Assembly (NCBI GenBank): GCA_903866275.1
Contig: CAIPMU010000002.1
Span: 124,001 to 188,000 of the forward strand
DNA: 64,000 bases
Origin: Vampirovibrio chlorellavorus
GTDB taxonomy: Bacteria; Cyanobacteriota; Vampirovibrionia; Vampirovibrionales; Vampirovibrionaceae
Reading direction: 5' to 3'
A program made the translations under genes and the position numbers. A model generated the notes under the pieces. It was not told the DNA's origin, searched no databases, and was given only the letters and a program-made list of their open reading frames with translations. This document shows positions 54,701 to 62,623 of the stretch, piece by piece (the stretch's first letter is position 1; each line of letters begins with the position of its first letter).

Positions 54701-54939
54701 CCATCAGTATTGCCCAGTTGGTAAACCGTTCCGCCGGCCGAGATATACTGGGGTTGGCTACCCTGTCCAAAGGGGACACTGGTGGTGTCTGCGGGGAGGA
54801 CGAATGGGTTGCTGGTCGATGCGCCAACCACACTGGGGGTTGCCGCTGCTGTTGCCGTCGCGGAGATGCTGCTGGCGGTGGCAGGGGTTGGTGTAAATGC
54901 GGGATTGATAGTGCTTTGAGGTAATAAATTTAAGCTCAT
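51757..54939 (-). CDS. Giant protein with two unrelated hexapeptide-repeat arrays
   Basis: 1060 residues, no recognised family. Layout: residues 1-115 are Ser/Thr/Ala/Pro-rich with no signal peptide, and contain VPFGQG at 55-60. Residues about 117-365 are forty or so six-residue repeats of the type [KT][VY]QTGTE. Residues about 365-660 look like a folded domain. Residues about 660-876 are about 36 six-residue repeats of the PVYxxx/PTYGER type, rich in Tyr, Pro and Lys. A Pro-rich disordered tail follows, and the end is a short amphipathic helix (LFQMLNLLLQMLRKMQAQ). AAGGG precedes the start. Composition of the second array recalls Tyr/Lys/Pro adhesive proteins. Export without a Sec signal would need another route. 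Confidence 0.8.
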   Translation of the reverse strand: MSLNLLPQSTINPAFTPTPATASSISATATAAATPSVVGASTSNPFVLPADTTSVPFGQGSQPQYISAGGTVYQLGNTDGQSLNYNATNNNYQTMTLSYNGTTENGDNIVGYDTTRTQVGTEQYQVGTEKVQTGTEKYQSGTEKVQTGTETYQTGTEPVLTGYENVQTGTEKYQTGTEKVQTGTEKVQTGTETYQDGTEKVLTGYENVQTGTEKYQTGTETVQTGTKQVQVGTETYQTGTEKVLTGYDNVQTGTEKYQTGTETVQTGTKQVQVGTETYQTGTEKVLTGYDNVQTGTEKYQTGTEKVQTGTKQVQVGTETYQTGTEKVLTGYDNVQTGTEKYQTGTQTVQVGTEKVQTGTQIVGYDTKTETGTITVNRDLDGLSHGGAVGDILNQGTSLLLDANKANSFFTSNSSQYRVSSLTSQDNQTNGTAESIFDNKTSDNMYVAGDPKVGGQGNNYASDTITPGTGNYTMFEHGGDTDRKVTINAQVDTINSQGNKAFTKYAFMTRDDQGHEETDILQNGQLLLDGKTPLLPGQTKVIGDPNDPTGKFYYASMPGGENGTNEQRLVFEFYDKPTAETRQKLIDAGADPAQVDKMRSTFQSTYGFRVPDGAGTYRDSAGVAGGMAQTYNGVKTYYDAQFNQPDSTTLSTSKTTQTPIYGPVYSDKPVYAEQPTYGERPVYTQQPVYADKPTYGERPVYDTQPVYEEKPTYGERPVYTQQPVYADKPTYGERPVYDTQPVYEEKPTYGERPVYTQQPVYADKPTYGERPVYDTQPVYEEKPTYGERPVYTQQPVYQDKPVYKERPVYTDKPIYEDKPTYGERPVYTQQPVYADKPTYGERPVYTEQPKYSDRPVYTEKPVYKDRPVYQNVSTPIYDKKYGVDVAYNNAYPPTYPANPPVVTPKPPATDKNHDTYPQTDHPGVPCPPAYGTKPPVPPAPSKDTNQAPYKPDSPAADSPDNTKGATRPTAPQHPTHIHRHRPARPSKPVAAHTPAKPAAADNSSVNTPAQPAPSTATGYSPINTTPAAASNTPAGFGPQQFTQLFQMLNLLLQMLRKMQAQ
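52310..52960 (-). repeat. Coding repeat array 2 (PVYxxx hexapeptides)
   Basis: 18-bp units grouped in a 108-bp higher-order repeat of six hexapeptides, present about three times between roughly 52565 and 52900 with few differences. Confidence 0.92.
53846..54591 (-). repeat. Coding repeat array 1 (QTGTE hexapeptides)
   Basis: 18-bp units grouped in a 126-bp higher-order repeat of seven hexapeptides (each ending near VLTGYD/EN), about four to five copies, the middle ones almost identical. Confidence 0.92.
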
Positions 54940-55280
54940 GTCGTGTCAACCCTTCTGATTATGTGAAATACAGCCTATGTCGAGTCACCATTCAAAAGAT
55001 GGTATTTCTCGCTCTTAAATATATAAAAACAATCTATTGGGGATAGATTGATCACATGACTGAGCTTCGTTACAAAACTATAGGGTAAAGGCTAGGTTCA
55101 CTCGGGTTAGCCTTTCTTGAACCATAAATTGGCACGCACGCGCCAAGATGGCAGGTTTTGGCCTGCTTTTTGTAGGGCTCATGTTTGTCAGCTAAGGGAT
55201 TGGTTCAATTGCTAAGCAGACCCTCCGGCATTTCGGTACCGAGGGACATATCAAGCGACGAGCGCTGATTGGGTGGTGTC
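54940..55280. other. 341-nt intergenic region, possible small RNA
   Basis: The left part is the AT-rich leader of the giant repeat gene, including the hairpin AATCTAT-TGGGG-ATAGATT (55031-55049). The right part reads on the plus strand through two hairpins, AAAGGCTA/TAGCCTTT (55087-55115) and the terminator at 55151-55171, with no plus-strand gene before it. Confidence 0.45.
55151..55171 (+). terminator. Orphan terminator
   Basis: GCAGG and CCTGC with a TTTTGG loop and TTTTT after. No coding gene reads into it from the left on the plus strand. Confidence 0.5.
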
Positions 55281-56732
55281 TTAGGCTTGCTTGTAGCGCG
55301 TGATCAACCAGGATTCGGCTTCTGCGGGGGTATTCACTTCGCCCAGCTGCTGTGCCTCTTGCAGGGCGTCGAGTATTTCTTTTAAATGGGGGCCGGGGCC
55401 AATACTCAAGGTTGTCATGATCTCATTCCCATTAAGCAGGCGGGGCAGTTGCAGGGTTTTCTCCTCGGCCTGGTAGTTTTCCATCAGCCACAAGTGCGCC
55501 TGATGCGAGGCTTCCATCTCTTCGGCATTGAGCCAGTCGCCGCAAGCGCTGTGGCGATCGGACAAGGCCAGCAGCAAAATATCCAGCGTGTCTTCACCCA
55601 TGCGGCGGTAGAACTTCAGCACGGATTTTCGCGGGGATTGCGGCCCAAACTGGCAGGGATACAAGTGCCATCGCACCAGCTTTTTAATGTAAGCCCGAAC
55701 GTCGTTGCTGACCTTTAATTGCCGTAACCACGGATCACACATTTCCTCGCCCAGTTCTTCATGCCCGTAAAAAGTCAGGCGTTGCCCGTGCACCGCATCT
55801 TCGCGGGTGCCCAGTGTTCCGGGTTTGCCAATATCGTGCAGCAGGCAGGCCAGCTTGACCAAACCAAAGCGGGTCGCGGCGGGCGTGAACGATTGACGTA
55901 GCCATGCTTGAGCAGGTTCGGGGCATTCATGAATGAGTTCTTCGGCTTGTTTGACCAGTTCCATGGTGTGATCAAACAGACCCAGGTGATGAAAGCCGCT
56001 GGAGCCGATCGTGCGCATGGGCGTGAGATCGGGGATGAGCACTTCCAGCAGGCCGCAGTCGGCCATGGCGCTGAGGGCCGGGAAGCATTGCTCGGCGCTG
56101 AGCAGGCGAAAGAGTTCATAACTAATGCGCTCGGCAGCTGATTCCCAAATTTTGGCGCCTTGCTGGCGAATGACCGCCAGGGTGGCTGCATCAAACTGCA
56201 CCGCAGTTTGATGCAGATTTTGCAGGCTGTGTAAGATCGCTCCGCAGCGAAACACGCGCAGCATGCGCAGCGGGTCATCCAGCAGGTTGAATTCGCTGAC
56301 CATGCGGATGGTTCGGGTATTTAAATCGGCTTGCCCGTTGCAAAGATCAATCACCTCGCCGGTGGTCAAATCCAGTGCCAGCGCGTTGATGGTTAAATCC
56401 CGGCGCGCGAGATCGGTGTGCAAATTGTTCTGCAGCGCGTCTGCGAGATCGACATTGATGCCGTCAACAAAGACCACCCGATGAATGCCAAACTCCCAAT
56501 CTAGCGGCACCAGATGCCCGCCCGCCGCGTCGGCCAGCGTTTTGGCCAAATCGGCCGCGCTGCAGTTGATCAGGGTGAAATCTAAATCCAGCGGCAAAGC
56601 GCCGGTCAGCAGCCAATCCCGCACCGCGCCGCCCACCAGATACGCCGTGCCTCCTTGCGCGCTGGCCAAGGCTTGCACCTGCCGGATCAGGGGCGTTTGT
56701 AGAATCTCTTGCGTGGCGGTGAGGGTGGGCAT
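55281..56732 (-). CDS. cca: tRNA nucleotidyltransferase / poly(A) polymerase family with HD domain
   Basis: 483 residues. Class II nucleotidyltransferase signature GGAVRDWLL followed by the metal pair Asp49/Asp51 (LPLDLDFT) and the RRDLTINALAL motif. The C-terminal half has an HD domain (LLHDIGKPGT). It should add CCA, or part of it, to tRNA 3' ends. The tRNA-Gln in this window lacks an encoded CCA and needs such an enzyme. An A-adding only variant cannot be excluded from sequence reading. Confidence 0.9.
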   Translation of the reverse strand: MPTLTATQEILQTPLIRQVQALASAQGGTAYLVGGAVRDWLLTGALPLDLDFTLINCSAADLAKTLADAAGGHLVPLDWEFGIHRVVFVDGINVDLADALQNNLHTDLARRDLTINALALDLTTGEVIDLCNGQADLNTRTIRMVSEFNLLDDPLRMLRVFRCGAILHSLQNLHQTAVQFDAATLAVIRQQGAKIWESAAERISYELFRLLSAEQCFPALSAMADCGLLEVLIPDLTPMRTIGSSGFHHLGLFDHTMELVKQAEELIHECPEPAQAWLRQSFTPAATRFGLVKLACLLHDIGKPGTLGTREDAVHGQRLTFYGHEELGEEMCDPWLRQLKVSNDVRAYIKKLVRWHLYPCQFGPQSPRKSVLKFYRRMGEDTLDILLLALSDRHSACGDWLNAEEMEASHQAHLWLMENYQAEEKTLQLPRLLNGNEIMTTLSIGPGPHLKEILDALQEAQQLGEVNTPAEAESWLITRYKQA

Positions 56733-56885
56733 GGTATGGGGTTCTCGGTTGAGTGAGTTTAAAGGCGTGAGCAGTCAGTTTAGCAAGCATGCTTCTTGGT
56801 CGCAAATGAGCCTATATTCGGTTTCAGACATTCAGTTTCAGAACAGTGAATCAGCGTGGATATAATTTAATCGGACAAACCGGCT

Positions 56886-57701
56886 TTAATCCCGATCCAT
56901 CTCGGCCACTAGGGCTGCCATGGCGGCGATGGCGGCGGTTTCGCTGCGCAGAATACGCTGGCCCAGGCTCACGGAAATAAAGCCTGCGCTTTGGGCGGCG
57001 GCTTGCTCGGTATCGCTCCAGCCGCCTTCCGGGCCAATGGTGAGAATGACCGGCTGCGCTTGAGTATGCTTGGTCAGCCGCGTTTTTAAACTCTGCCTGT
57101 CGGTGCCGCGCTCCATCAGCAATAACTTCAACGCCTCGGCGGGCGCTTGCTGAAGGAACTGCGCCACGGGCAGCGGCGGTAAAATCGCCGGAATGAACAG
57201 CCCCTCGCTTTGCTCAGCGGCCGAACGCAAGACCCCACCCCAGCGTTCCAGCTTTTTGGGAATATCGTCGCTGCCTAAGCGAATCATGCAGCGCTCGCTG
57301 AACAAGGGCTGAATGGCTCGCGCGCCCAACTCAGTGGCTTTTTGCAGCAGCCAGTCCCAGCGTTGTTCTTTAATGAGCGCCACGGCCAGCATGACATGGG
57401 GCAAGGGGTCTGCTGGGGTGGGCAATTGGCCCAACACGGTAAAATCGACGGATTTTTTTTGTACCGCCACAATGCGGGCGGCGTATGCGGTGGCCCGCGC
57501 GTCATCCGTTAAAATGACGGTTTCGCCCGGCTTAGCGCGTATCACCGTGCCCAGATGCCTTACCACAAAGTCATCGGTCACTGTCAGGTCTGTGGGGAAG
57601 CTCTCCAGCGGCTCGGCCAAGGCTGCAAAAAAATGTTTGAAGCCCGCACCTGAAAATTGGGCAAGATCCGGGGTGGCGTCGGGTGAGGGTTTGGCGGGCA
57701 T
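56886..57701 (-). CDS. rsmE: 16S rRNA m3U1498 methyltransferase
   Basis: 271 residues of the SPOUT class. The knot motifs are TIGPEGGWSDTE and SLGQRILRSETAAI; the N-terminal PUA-like part contains VVRHLGTVIRAKPGE. The start is ATG 57701 after AAGGGGAG; a longer frame runs back into prmA but lacks support. It follows prmA by 22 nt, a common pairing. Confidence 0.95.
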   Translation of the reverse strand: MPAKPSPDATPDLAQFSGAGFKHFFAALAEPLESFPTDLTVTDDFVVRHLGTVIRAKPGETVILTDDARATAYAARIVAVQKKSVDFTVLGQLPTPADPLPHVMLAVALIKEQRWDWLLQKATELGARAIQPLFSERCMIRLGSDDIPKKLERWGGVLRSAAEQSEGLFIPAILPPLPVAQFLQQAPAEALKLLLMERGTDRQSLKTRLTKHTQAQPVILTIGPEGGWSDTEQAAAQSAGFISVSLGQRILRSETAAIAAMAALVAEMDRD

Positions 57702-57723
57702 TGGGTCAACTCCCCTTGTAAAC

Positions 57724-58641
57724 TTATTGGGCCAACACGCCAGAGAGCGCGAACCAATCGCCCTGCTGACGGCGTTTAAAGTCGCTGAAGCCTGCCGCTT
57801 GCATGGCGGCCTCCACCTTGCCCACCGAGGTTTCAATCAGGCCGCTGGCAATTAGCATGCCGCCCGGTTTCAGTCGCAACAGCATCTCCGGGAACAGTTC
57901 CAGAATCACCGGGGCAATAATGTTGGCCAGCATGATGTCATAGGGGGTCTGGCACAGCTCGCCCAAAGGGCCGTCCGTGAACTCAATATAGCTTTCAACG
58001 CCGTTTATTTTGGCGTTTTGAATGGCCGTTTGCACCGCCAGTGAATCGTTATCAATCCCACGTAGATCCCGGCAGCCCCGTTTGGCGGCATAAATGGCCA
58101 AAATGCCGGAACCCGTACCTACATCCATCAGGTTGAGCTGGGAGAAATCCTGCTCATCGGCCAGCGTTTCCAGTGTCTTGAGCATGAGCTGGGTGGTTTC
58201 GTGGGTGCCCGTGCCAAAGGCGCACTCGGGATCCAGCAGAATCACGGTTTCATCGGGACTTTTTTGGGTGTAATCTTCCCAGGTGGGGCACACCGTCAAG
58301 CGATCTGTGACTGGGGTGGGGTGCCAGTGTTGCTTCCAGCTTTCCGCCCAGTCTGTCTCTTCCACCCAGCGGGTCTCGGTGATATCGCACACCTTCATCA
58401 GCTTGGGATTTTCTACCATCAGCACCTTCACGTAGTCTTCGCCCAGCGGATCGGTGGTGAACAGGTTTACATGGGTTAAATCTGAAGGCCGGGTTTCGTC
58501 ATCGGGCCGGGTGGTGTCGTAAATTTCGCCCACGCTTTGCACGCCGTTCAACGTCCAAAGCAGTTCTTGCAAATAACTGGCCAGTACGGGCGGGCATGAT
58601 ATGCGGATTTCCAGTACGGCGGTGCTTGAAACGGTGGTCAT
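57724..58641 (-). CDS. prmA: Ribosomal protein L11 methyltransferase
   Basis: 305 residues. An N-terminal substrate-binding part (about 1-110) is followed by a class I methyltransferase with MDVGTGSGILAIYAAKRG and the ligand motif DIMLANIIAPVI, which matches the PrmA NPPF-like position with NIIA. The start is ATG 58641 after AAGGAG; a frame extending 40 codons upstream is not supported. It pairs with rsmE in one transcript. Confidence 0.94.
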   Translation of the reverse strand: MTTVSSTAVLEIRISCPPVLASYLQELLWTLNGVQSVGEIYDTTRPDDETRPSDLTHVNLFTTDPLGEDYVKVLMVENPKLMKVCDITETRWVEETDWAESWKQHWHPTPVTDRLTVCPTWEDYTQKSPDETVILLDPECAFGTGTHETTQLMLKTLETLADEQDFSQLNLMDVGTGSGILAIYAAKRGCRDLRGIDNDSLAVQTAIQNAKINGVESYIEFTDGPLGELCQTPYDIMLANIIAPVILELFPEMLLRLKPGGMLIASGLIETSVGKVEAAMQAAGFSDFKRRQQGDWFALSGVLAQ

Positions 58642-58859
58642 GGCGGGGTGGCTCCTTGGCTGGGTTGCAAATGCGGGGCGGACGGCCAGCCGGGTGAAAG
58701 GCTTTCGAGCGTTCGCGCTTTGTGCTAGAGTACCCCAAGCTTTGACGCGCCACAAGGCCAAGCCTGCCCCCTGAGTTTATGGGCTGTCGTTGGCCACAAG
58801 CCATCTTTTTTGAGCGTCAGTTTGAAGTTTTATTTTAATTGAGTGCAGAGGACTAAACC

Positions 58860-60059
58860 ATGCCCCAACCCGCCGCCAATCTGGGAAAATTGCCCCCTTA
58901 CCTGTTTGCCGAAATTGACCGTAAAATCGCCGAAGCCAAAGGGCGCGGCGTGGATATTATCAGTCTGGGCGTGGGCGACCCGGATTTGCCCACTCCTGCA
59001 CCCATTGTGGACGCCATGAAAACCGCCGTGGCCGATCCGGCCAACCATAACTACCCCCCGTACCAAGGCACCGCCGAGTTCCGCAATGCCGCCACGAACT
59101 GGATGAAAACCCGCTTTGGCGTGACCGTGGATGCCGAAACCGAGGCCATGTCCCTGATTGGCTCCAAAGAAGGCCTGGCGCATCTGATTCTGGCGTACGT
59201 GAACCCCGGCGATGTGGTGCTTTGCCCCTCACCCGGCTATCCGGTGTACAACAACTACACCCTCCTCTGCCACGGCGAGCCTTATGTGGTGCCGCTCCTG
59301 GCCGAAAACAAATTCCTGCCCGATGTCTCCAAAATTCCCGCAGACATTGCTAAACGGGCTAAGCTGTTCTTCCTGAATTACCCCAACAACCCCACTGGTG
59401 CCATCATCGATGAGGCCAAAATCAAGGAAGTGGTGGCCTTCTGCCGCGACCACGATATTCTGCTTTGCCACGACAACGCCTATTCCGAGATGACCTTTGA
59501 CGGCTACCGCGCGCCCAGCTTTCTGGCTGTGGAAGGCGCGAAAGACGTCTGCATCGAGATGTTCAGCTTGAGCAAAATGTACAACATGACTGGCTGGCGT
59601 GTAGGCTTTGCCGTGGGCAACCCGGCGGCCATCAAAGCCCTGGGGCTGGTAAAGAACAACACAGACAGCGGCGTCTTCAAGGCTGTGCAGCACGCCTCGG
59701 CGGTGGGCTTGAACCACTCCGATGAGCTGACCAAGGACTTGAACACCATCTACGCCCGTCGCCGCGACATCATGGTGGAAGGCTTGAACCGTCTGGGCTG
59801 GGATTGCCCCAAGAACGAAGCGACTTTCTACCTCTGGGTGCCCGTGCCCACCGGGATGAAGAGTGTCGAGTTTGTGGCCCTGCTACTGGAAAAATGCGGC
59901 GTGGTGGTGCCTCCAGGCACTGGTTACGGGCCTGAGGGCGAAGGCTTCTTCCGCATTGCCCTGACTGTGCCGGATGATCGCCTGAAAGAAGTGCTGGCGC
60001 GCATGGAGCGTGAAGGCGTGACCTTTAAGCAATTGGCCAAGCAGGTCACTCCCGCTTAA
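58860..60059 (+). CDS. dapL: LL-diaminopimelate aminotransferase
   Basis: Converts tetrahydrodipicolinate directly to LL-DAP, bypassing the succinylase/acetylase route; known from plants, Cyanobacteria, Chlamydiae and some others. 399 residues, fold-type I PLP enzyme. The N-terminal LPPYLFAEIDRK and YPPYQGTAEFR blocks are typical; PLP Lys239 lies in SLSKMYNMTGWRVGF. It supplies DAP for peptidoglycan and Lys. A terminator follows. Confidence 0.93.
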   Translation: MPQPAANLGKLPPYLFAEIDRKIAEAKGRGVDIISLGVGDPDLPTPAPIVDAMKTAVADPANHNYPPYQGTAEFRNAATNWMKTRFGVTVDAETEAMSLIGSKEGLAHLILAYVNPGDVVLCPSPGYPVYNNYTLLCHGEPYVVPLLAENKFLPDVSKIPADIAKRAKLFFLNYPNNPTGAIIDEAKIKEVVAFCRDHDILLCHDNAYSEMTFDGYRAPSFLAVEGAKDVCIEMFSLSKMYNMTGWRVGFAVGNPAAIKALGLVKNNTDSGVFKAVQHASAVGLNHSDELTKDLNTIYARRRDIMVEGLNRLGWDCPKNEATFYLWVPVPTGMKSVEFVALLLEKCGVVVPPGTGYGPEGEGFFRIALTVPDDRLKEVLARMEREGVTFKQLAKQVTPA

Positions 60060-60085
60060 ATTGCCCGTTTGCAGTTTGAATTTTG

Positions 60086-60118
60086 AAAAACCGATGCGCT
60101 TCAAGTGCATCGGTTTTT
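60086..60118 (+). terminator. Terminator after dapL
   Basis: AAAAACCGATGC and GCATCGGTTTTT form a perfect 12-bp stem with a 9-nt loop and terminal T run. Confidence 0.9.
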
Positions 60119-60271
60119 CTGTTTTGACAGGCCTTTGGCCGTTTTTATTGCGATGCTTGGGGAAAAATCAGCCCAAGTCGGGTCAATCGCGCCAAAGCGT
60201 ATTATCATGGAAGATATAAGAAGAGATAACCTTGGGGCCGGGATGAATTTCTGGCTCTGCTGACCATAAGA

Positions 60272-61687
60272 ATGAGCCGGATGAACTTTGCCATGCTGAA
60301 AACCGCCTTTGCCGTGACGACCGGAAAAACCGTGGCTGCCCTGACCGCCTTCCTTAAGATGGGCTCCGGGACGAGCTTGCCGGGCAAAGTGGCGCGCAAG
60401 CTGGACCCCCAGTTGTTGCAAAATTTGGGGCGGCAAGTCACCAAGCAGGTGATTGCAGTTACTGGTACCAACGGCAAGACCACCACTTGCGGGCTATTGG
60501 CCCAATTTCTGCGGGAGAGTGACAGCCGAGTGGTGCATAACCAGTTGGGGGCCAACATGGTGCCGGGCATTACGGCGGCCTTGATGCAGCAAAGCTCCAT
60601 GCTGGGCCGTCTGGATGCGGATTATGCCGTACTGGAAGTGGATGAGGCCTCCATGCGGGGGCTGACCGGCGAGATTGACGTACAACGCGTCGTGGTGAGT
60701 AACCTCTTCCGGGATCAACTGGATCGTTACGGCGAGCTGGATACCACGGCGCGCATGATTCAGGAAGGCATTCAGAAAACCGGTATTGCCCAAGGCAAAG
60801 GCCGATTGATTTTAAATGGGGATGATCCTCTGGTGACGACCTTGGGGCAAGACCCCCGCTTGCAGGATGCGGCAGGCGCGCCCAAAAATGCCCTCCTCTA
60901 CTTTGGGGTGGAGCAGGTGAGTTATCAGCATGGGGCGGCGGTGACGGGCCCGGTGCCCTTTACGCGGGAAGTGACCCAGTGCCCGGCTTGTCAGGGGCCG
61001 TTAGTTTATCATCATTTGGTGTTTGGTCATTTGGGCGATTATCAGTGTTCCCAGTGCGGCTACCAGCGGCCCCCGCTGACCGTGGCTGCGGAGCATGTGT
61101 TCGTCAAGCCTGAGGAGAGCGAGATTCGGCTGCGTTACGGGCAAGCCGTGCTGGATGTGGTGTTGCCCTTGCCCGGTTTGTTCAATGTCTATAACTTGTT
61201 GGCTGCGGCGGCCGTGGTCTATGATTTGGGTCTGCCGCCTGAGGTCATTACCAAAGGCTTGACCCATTACCAAAGCGTCTTTGGGCGCGCGGAAAAGAAA
61301 GTATTGCAAGGCAAGAATGCCTTGATCATGCTGATTAAGAACCCCGTGGGTGCTTCTGAAGTGCTCAAGCTGGTGGGTGGCGATCCGCAGGGGCGTTTGC
61401 TGATTGCCCTGAACGACAATTACGCCGATGGCCGTGATGTCTCCTGGATTTGGGACGCCCAGTTCGAGGCCATCTCACCCGGTAAAACCGTTGTGGTCAG
61501 TGGGGTGCGCGCCGAAGATATGGCCATTCGTTTGAAGTACGCGGGCATTCCAGAGAGCAATATCACCCTGGAGCCCGATCTCCCTGCCGCGCTTCAGTTG
61601 GCCTTGGCTCAAACCCAGTCGGATGAAGTGTTGTATATCCTGCCTACTTATACAGCCTTGCTTAATCTGCATAAAATGTTGGGCTAA
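60272..61687 (+). CDS. murT: Lipid II isoglutaminyl synthase catalytic subunit MurT
   Basis: 471 residues. Mur-ligase ATP loop AVTGTNGKTTTCG, an internal Cys4 zinc ribbon (CPAC and CSQC, residues about 235-265), and a C-terminal DUF1727 domain including ALNDNYADGRDVSWIWD. This set is specific to MurT, which with GatD amidates D-Glu of lipid II. No gatD follows; the next gene is on the other strand. GatD may be encoded elsewhere or the enzyme may work differently here. Confidence 0.9.
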   Translation: MSRMNFAMLKTAFAVTTGKTVAALTAFLKMGSGTSLPGKVARKLDPQLLQNLGRQVTKQVIAVTGTNGKTTTCGLLAQFLRESDSRVVHNQLGANMVPGITAALMQQSSMLGRLDADYAVLEVDEASMRGLTGEIDVQRVVVSNLFRDQLDRYGELDTTARMIQEGIQKTGIAQGKGRLILNGDDPLVTTLGQDPRLQDAAGAPKNALLYFGVEQVSYQHGAAVTGPVPFTREVTQCPACQGPLVYHHLVFGHLGDYQCSQCGYQRPPLTVAAEHVFVKPEESEIRLRYGQAVLDVVLPLPGLFNVYNLLAAAAVVYDLGLPPEVITKGLTHYQSVFGRAEKKVLQGKNALIMLIKNPVGASEVLKLVGGDPQGRLLIALNDNYADGRDVSWIWDAQFEAISPGKTVVVSGVRAEDMAIRLKYAGIPESNITLEPDLPAALQLALAQTQSDEVLYILPTYTALLNLHKMLG

Positions 61688-61765
61688 TTGAGCTGTTTTG
61701 GGATGCTCGATTCAGGTGGAATTTGGGCAGAGTCCAGTTCAGTCCAAATGGAGCTGGAGAATAGA

Positions 61766-62353
61766 CTAACGGTTTATTAGCTCTTGCTCGCGTGCCTTGA
61801 AAAATTGGATGACTTTTTCATAGTCTGACTTACGCTGTGCATAGTCGGGCATCTGTCGATGTAGACTTTCGGTGCGAATTTCCGCTAATTTGCTCGGGTA
61901 AAGGTATTTGGGTGATGAAGGGCCTTCTATCTCTTCGTCTTTTAGCTGCCAGGCTTGAATTTGCGCATGTTTTCGGTGCAACAGCTCGGCAATGGAAAGC
62001 TCGCCATGGACGGCGCAAAGGGTATATGCTGTGTAGCCGGCCTTGTTTTTTAGGCCAATATTTGCGGCAGGCTGCTGAAGTAGTTCCTCTGCCAACGGGG
62101 TGTCTCCGACAATGACGGCATAGTGGAGCCAGGTGTTTTGTGCGTCTTGATCCATGATGGCGTTCACGTGTTTGCGTTCAGTAGCACCAGTGTGTTGACC
62201 GGTAAATAAAAGTAATTTGTGGTTTTGCGGGATAAATCGATCGCTGGCGATAGACGTTTGAACGAGTGACGCCATTTGGGTGGCGGGTAATGCCGCTGTT
62301 TGAGAGCGCATTGCGCCTGTTGAAGGCAAAAAGGAAAAACTGGTTTTCAGCAT
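61766..62353 (-). CDS. Small ankyrin-repeat protein
   Basis: 195 residues without signal peptide. Two ankyrin repeats are visible around residues 65-130: NTWLHYAVIVGDTPLAEELL and then the KAGYTAYTLCAVHGELSIAELL unit, the second slightly irregular. The N-terminal 60 residues are polar; the C-terminal 60 are charged and helical. Probably a protein-binding module of unknown partner. Confidence 0.75.
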   Translation of the reverse strand: MLKTSFSFLPSTGAMRSQTAALPATQMASLVQTSIASDRFIPQNHKLLLFTGQHTGATERKHVNAIMDQDAQNTWLHYAVIVGDTPLAEELLQQPAANIGLKNKAGYTAYTLCAVHGELSIAELLHRKHAQIQAWQLKDEEIEGPSSPKYLYPSKLAEIRTESLHRQMPDYAQRKSDYEKVIQFFKAREQELINR

Positions 62354-62623
62354 AATGAGTAACCCATTTTGTGATTTCTGATTGGATGGAGATCATTTGA
62401 ATAAATCTGATTAAAACCCGACAGCCATTAAAGCGTCATATAAGAGTAGACTGTGAATTTCAGAGAAAAAATACCCTGGAATGAATGATTGTTACGGCAT
62501 GTGTCAATGGAATGACATGAATAGACTGTCTGGAGGGACAATTTACATCGGATCGATTACAAAAGCAAGTGAAAAATCAAGCTTTGAGTTGGCGCTATGG
62601 ATAGGTTTGAAGGCCGGATGGAA

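Noticed and set aside
53788-54924. 378-residue plus-strand open frame rich in FFGAGL-type segments
   Set aside because: Same cause: the complement of the QTGTE array. The minus-strand frame is longer, spans both arrays and has a ribosome site.
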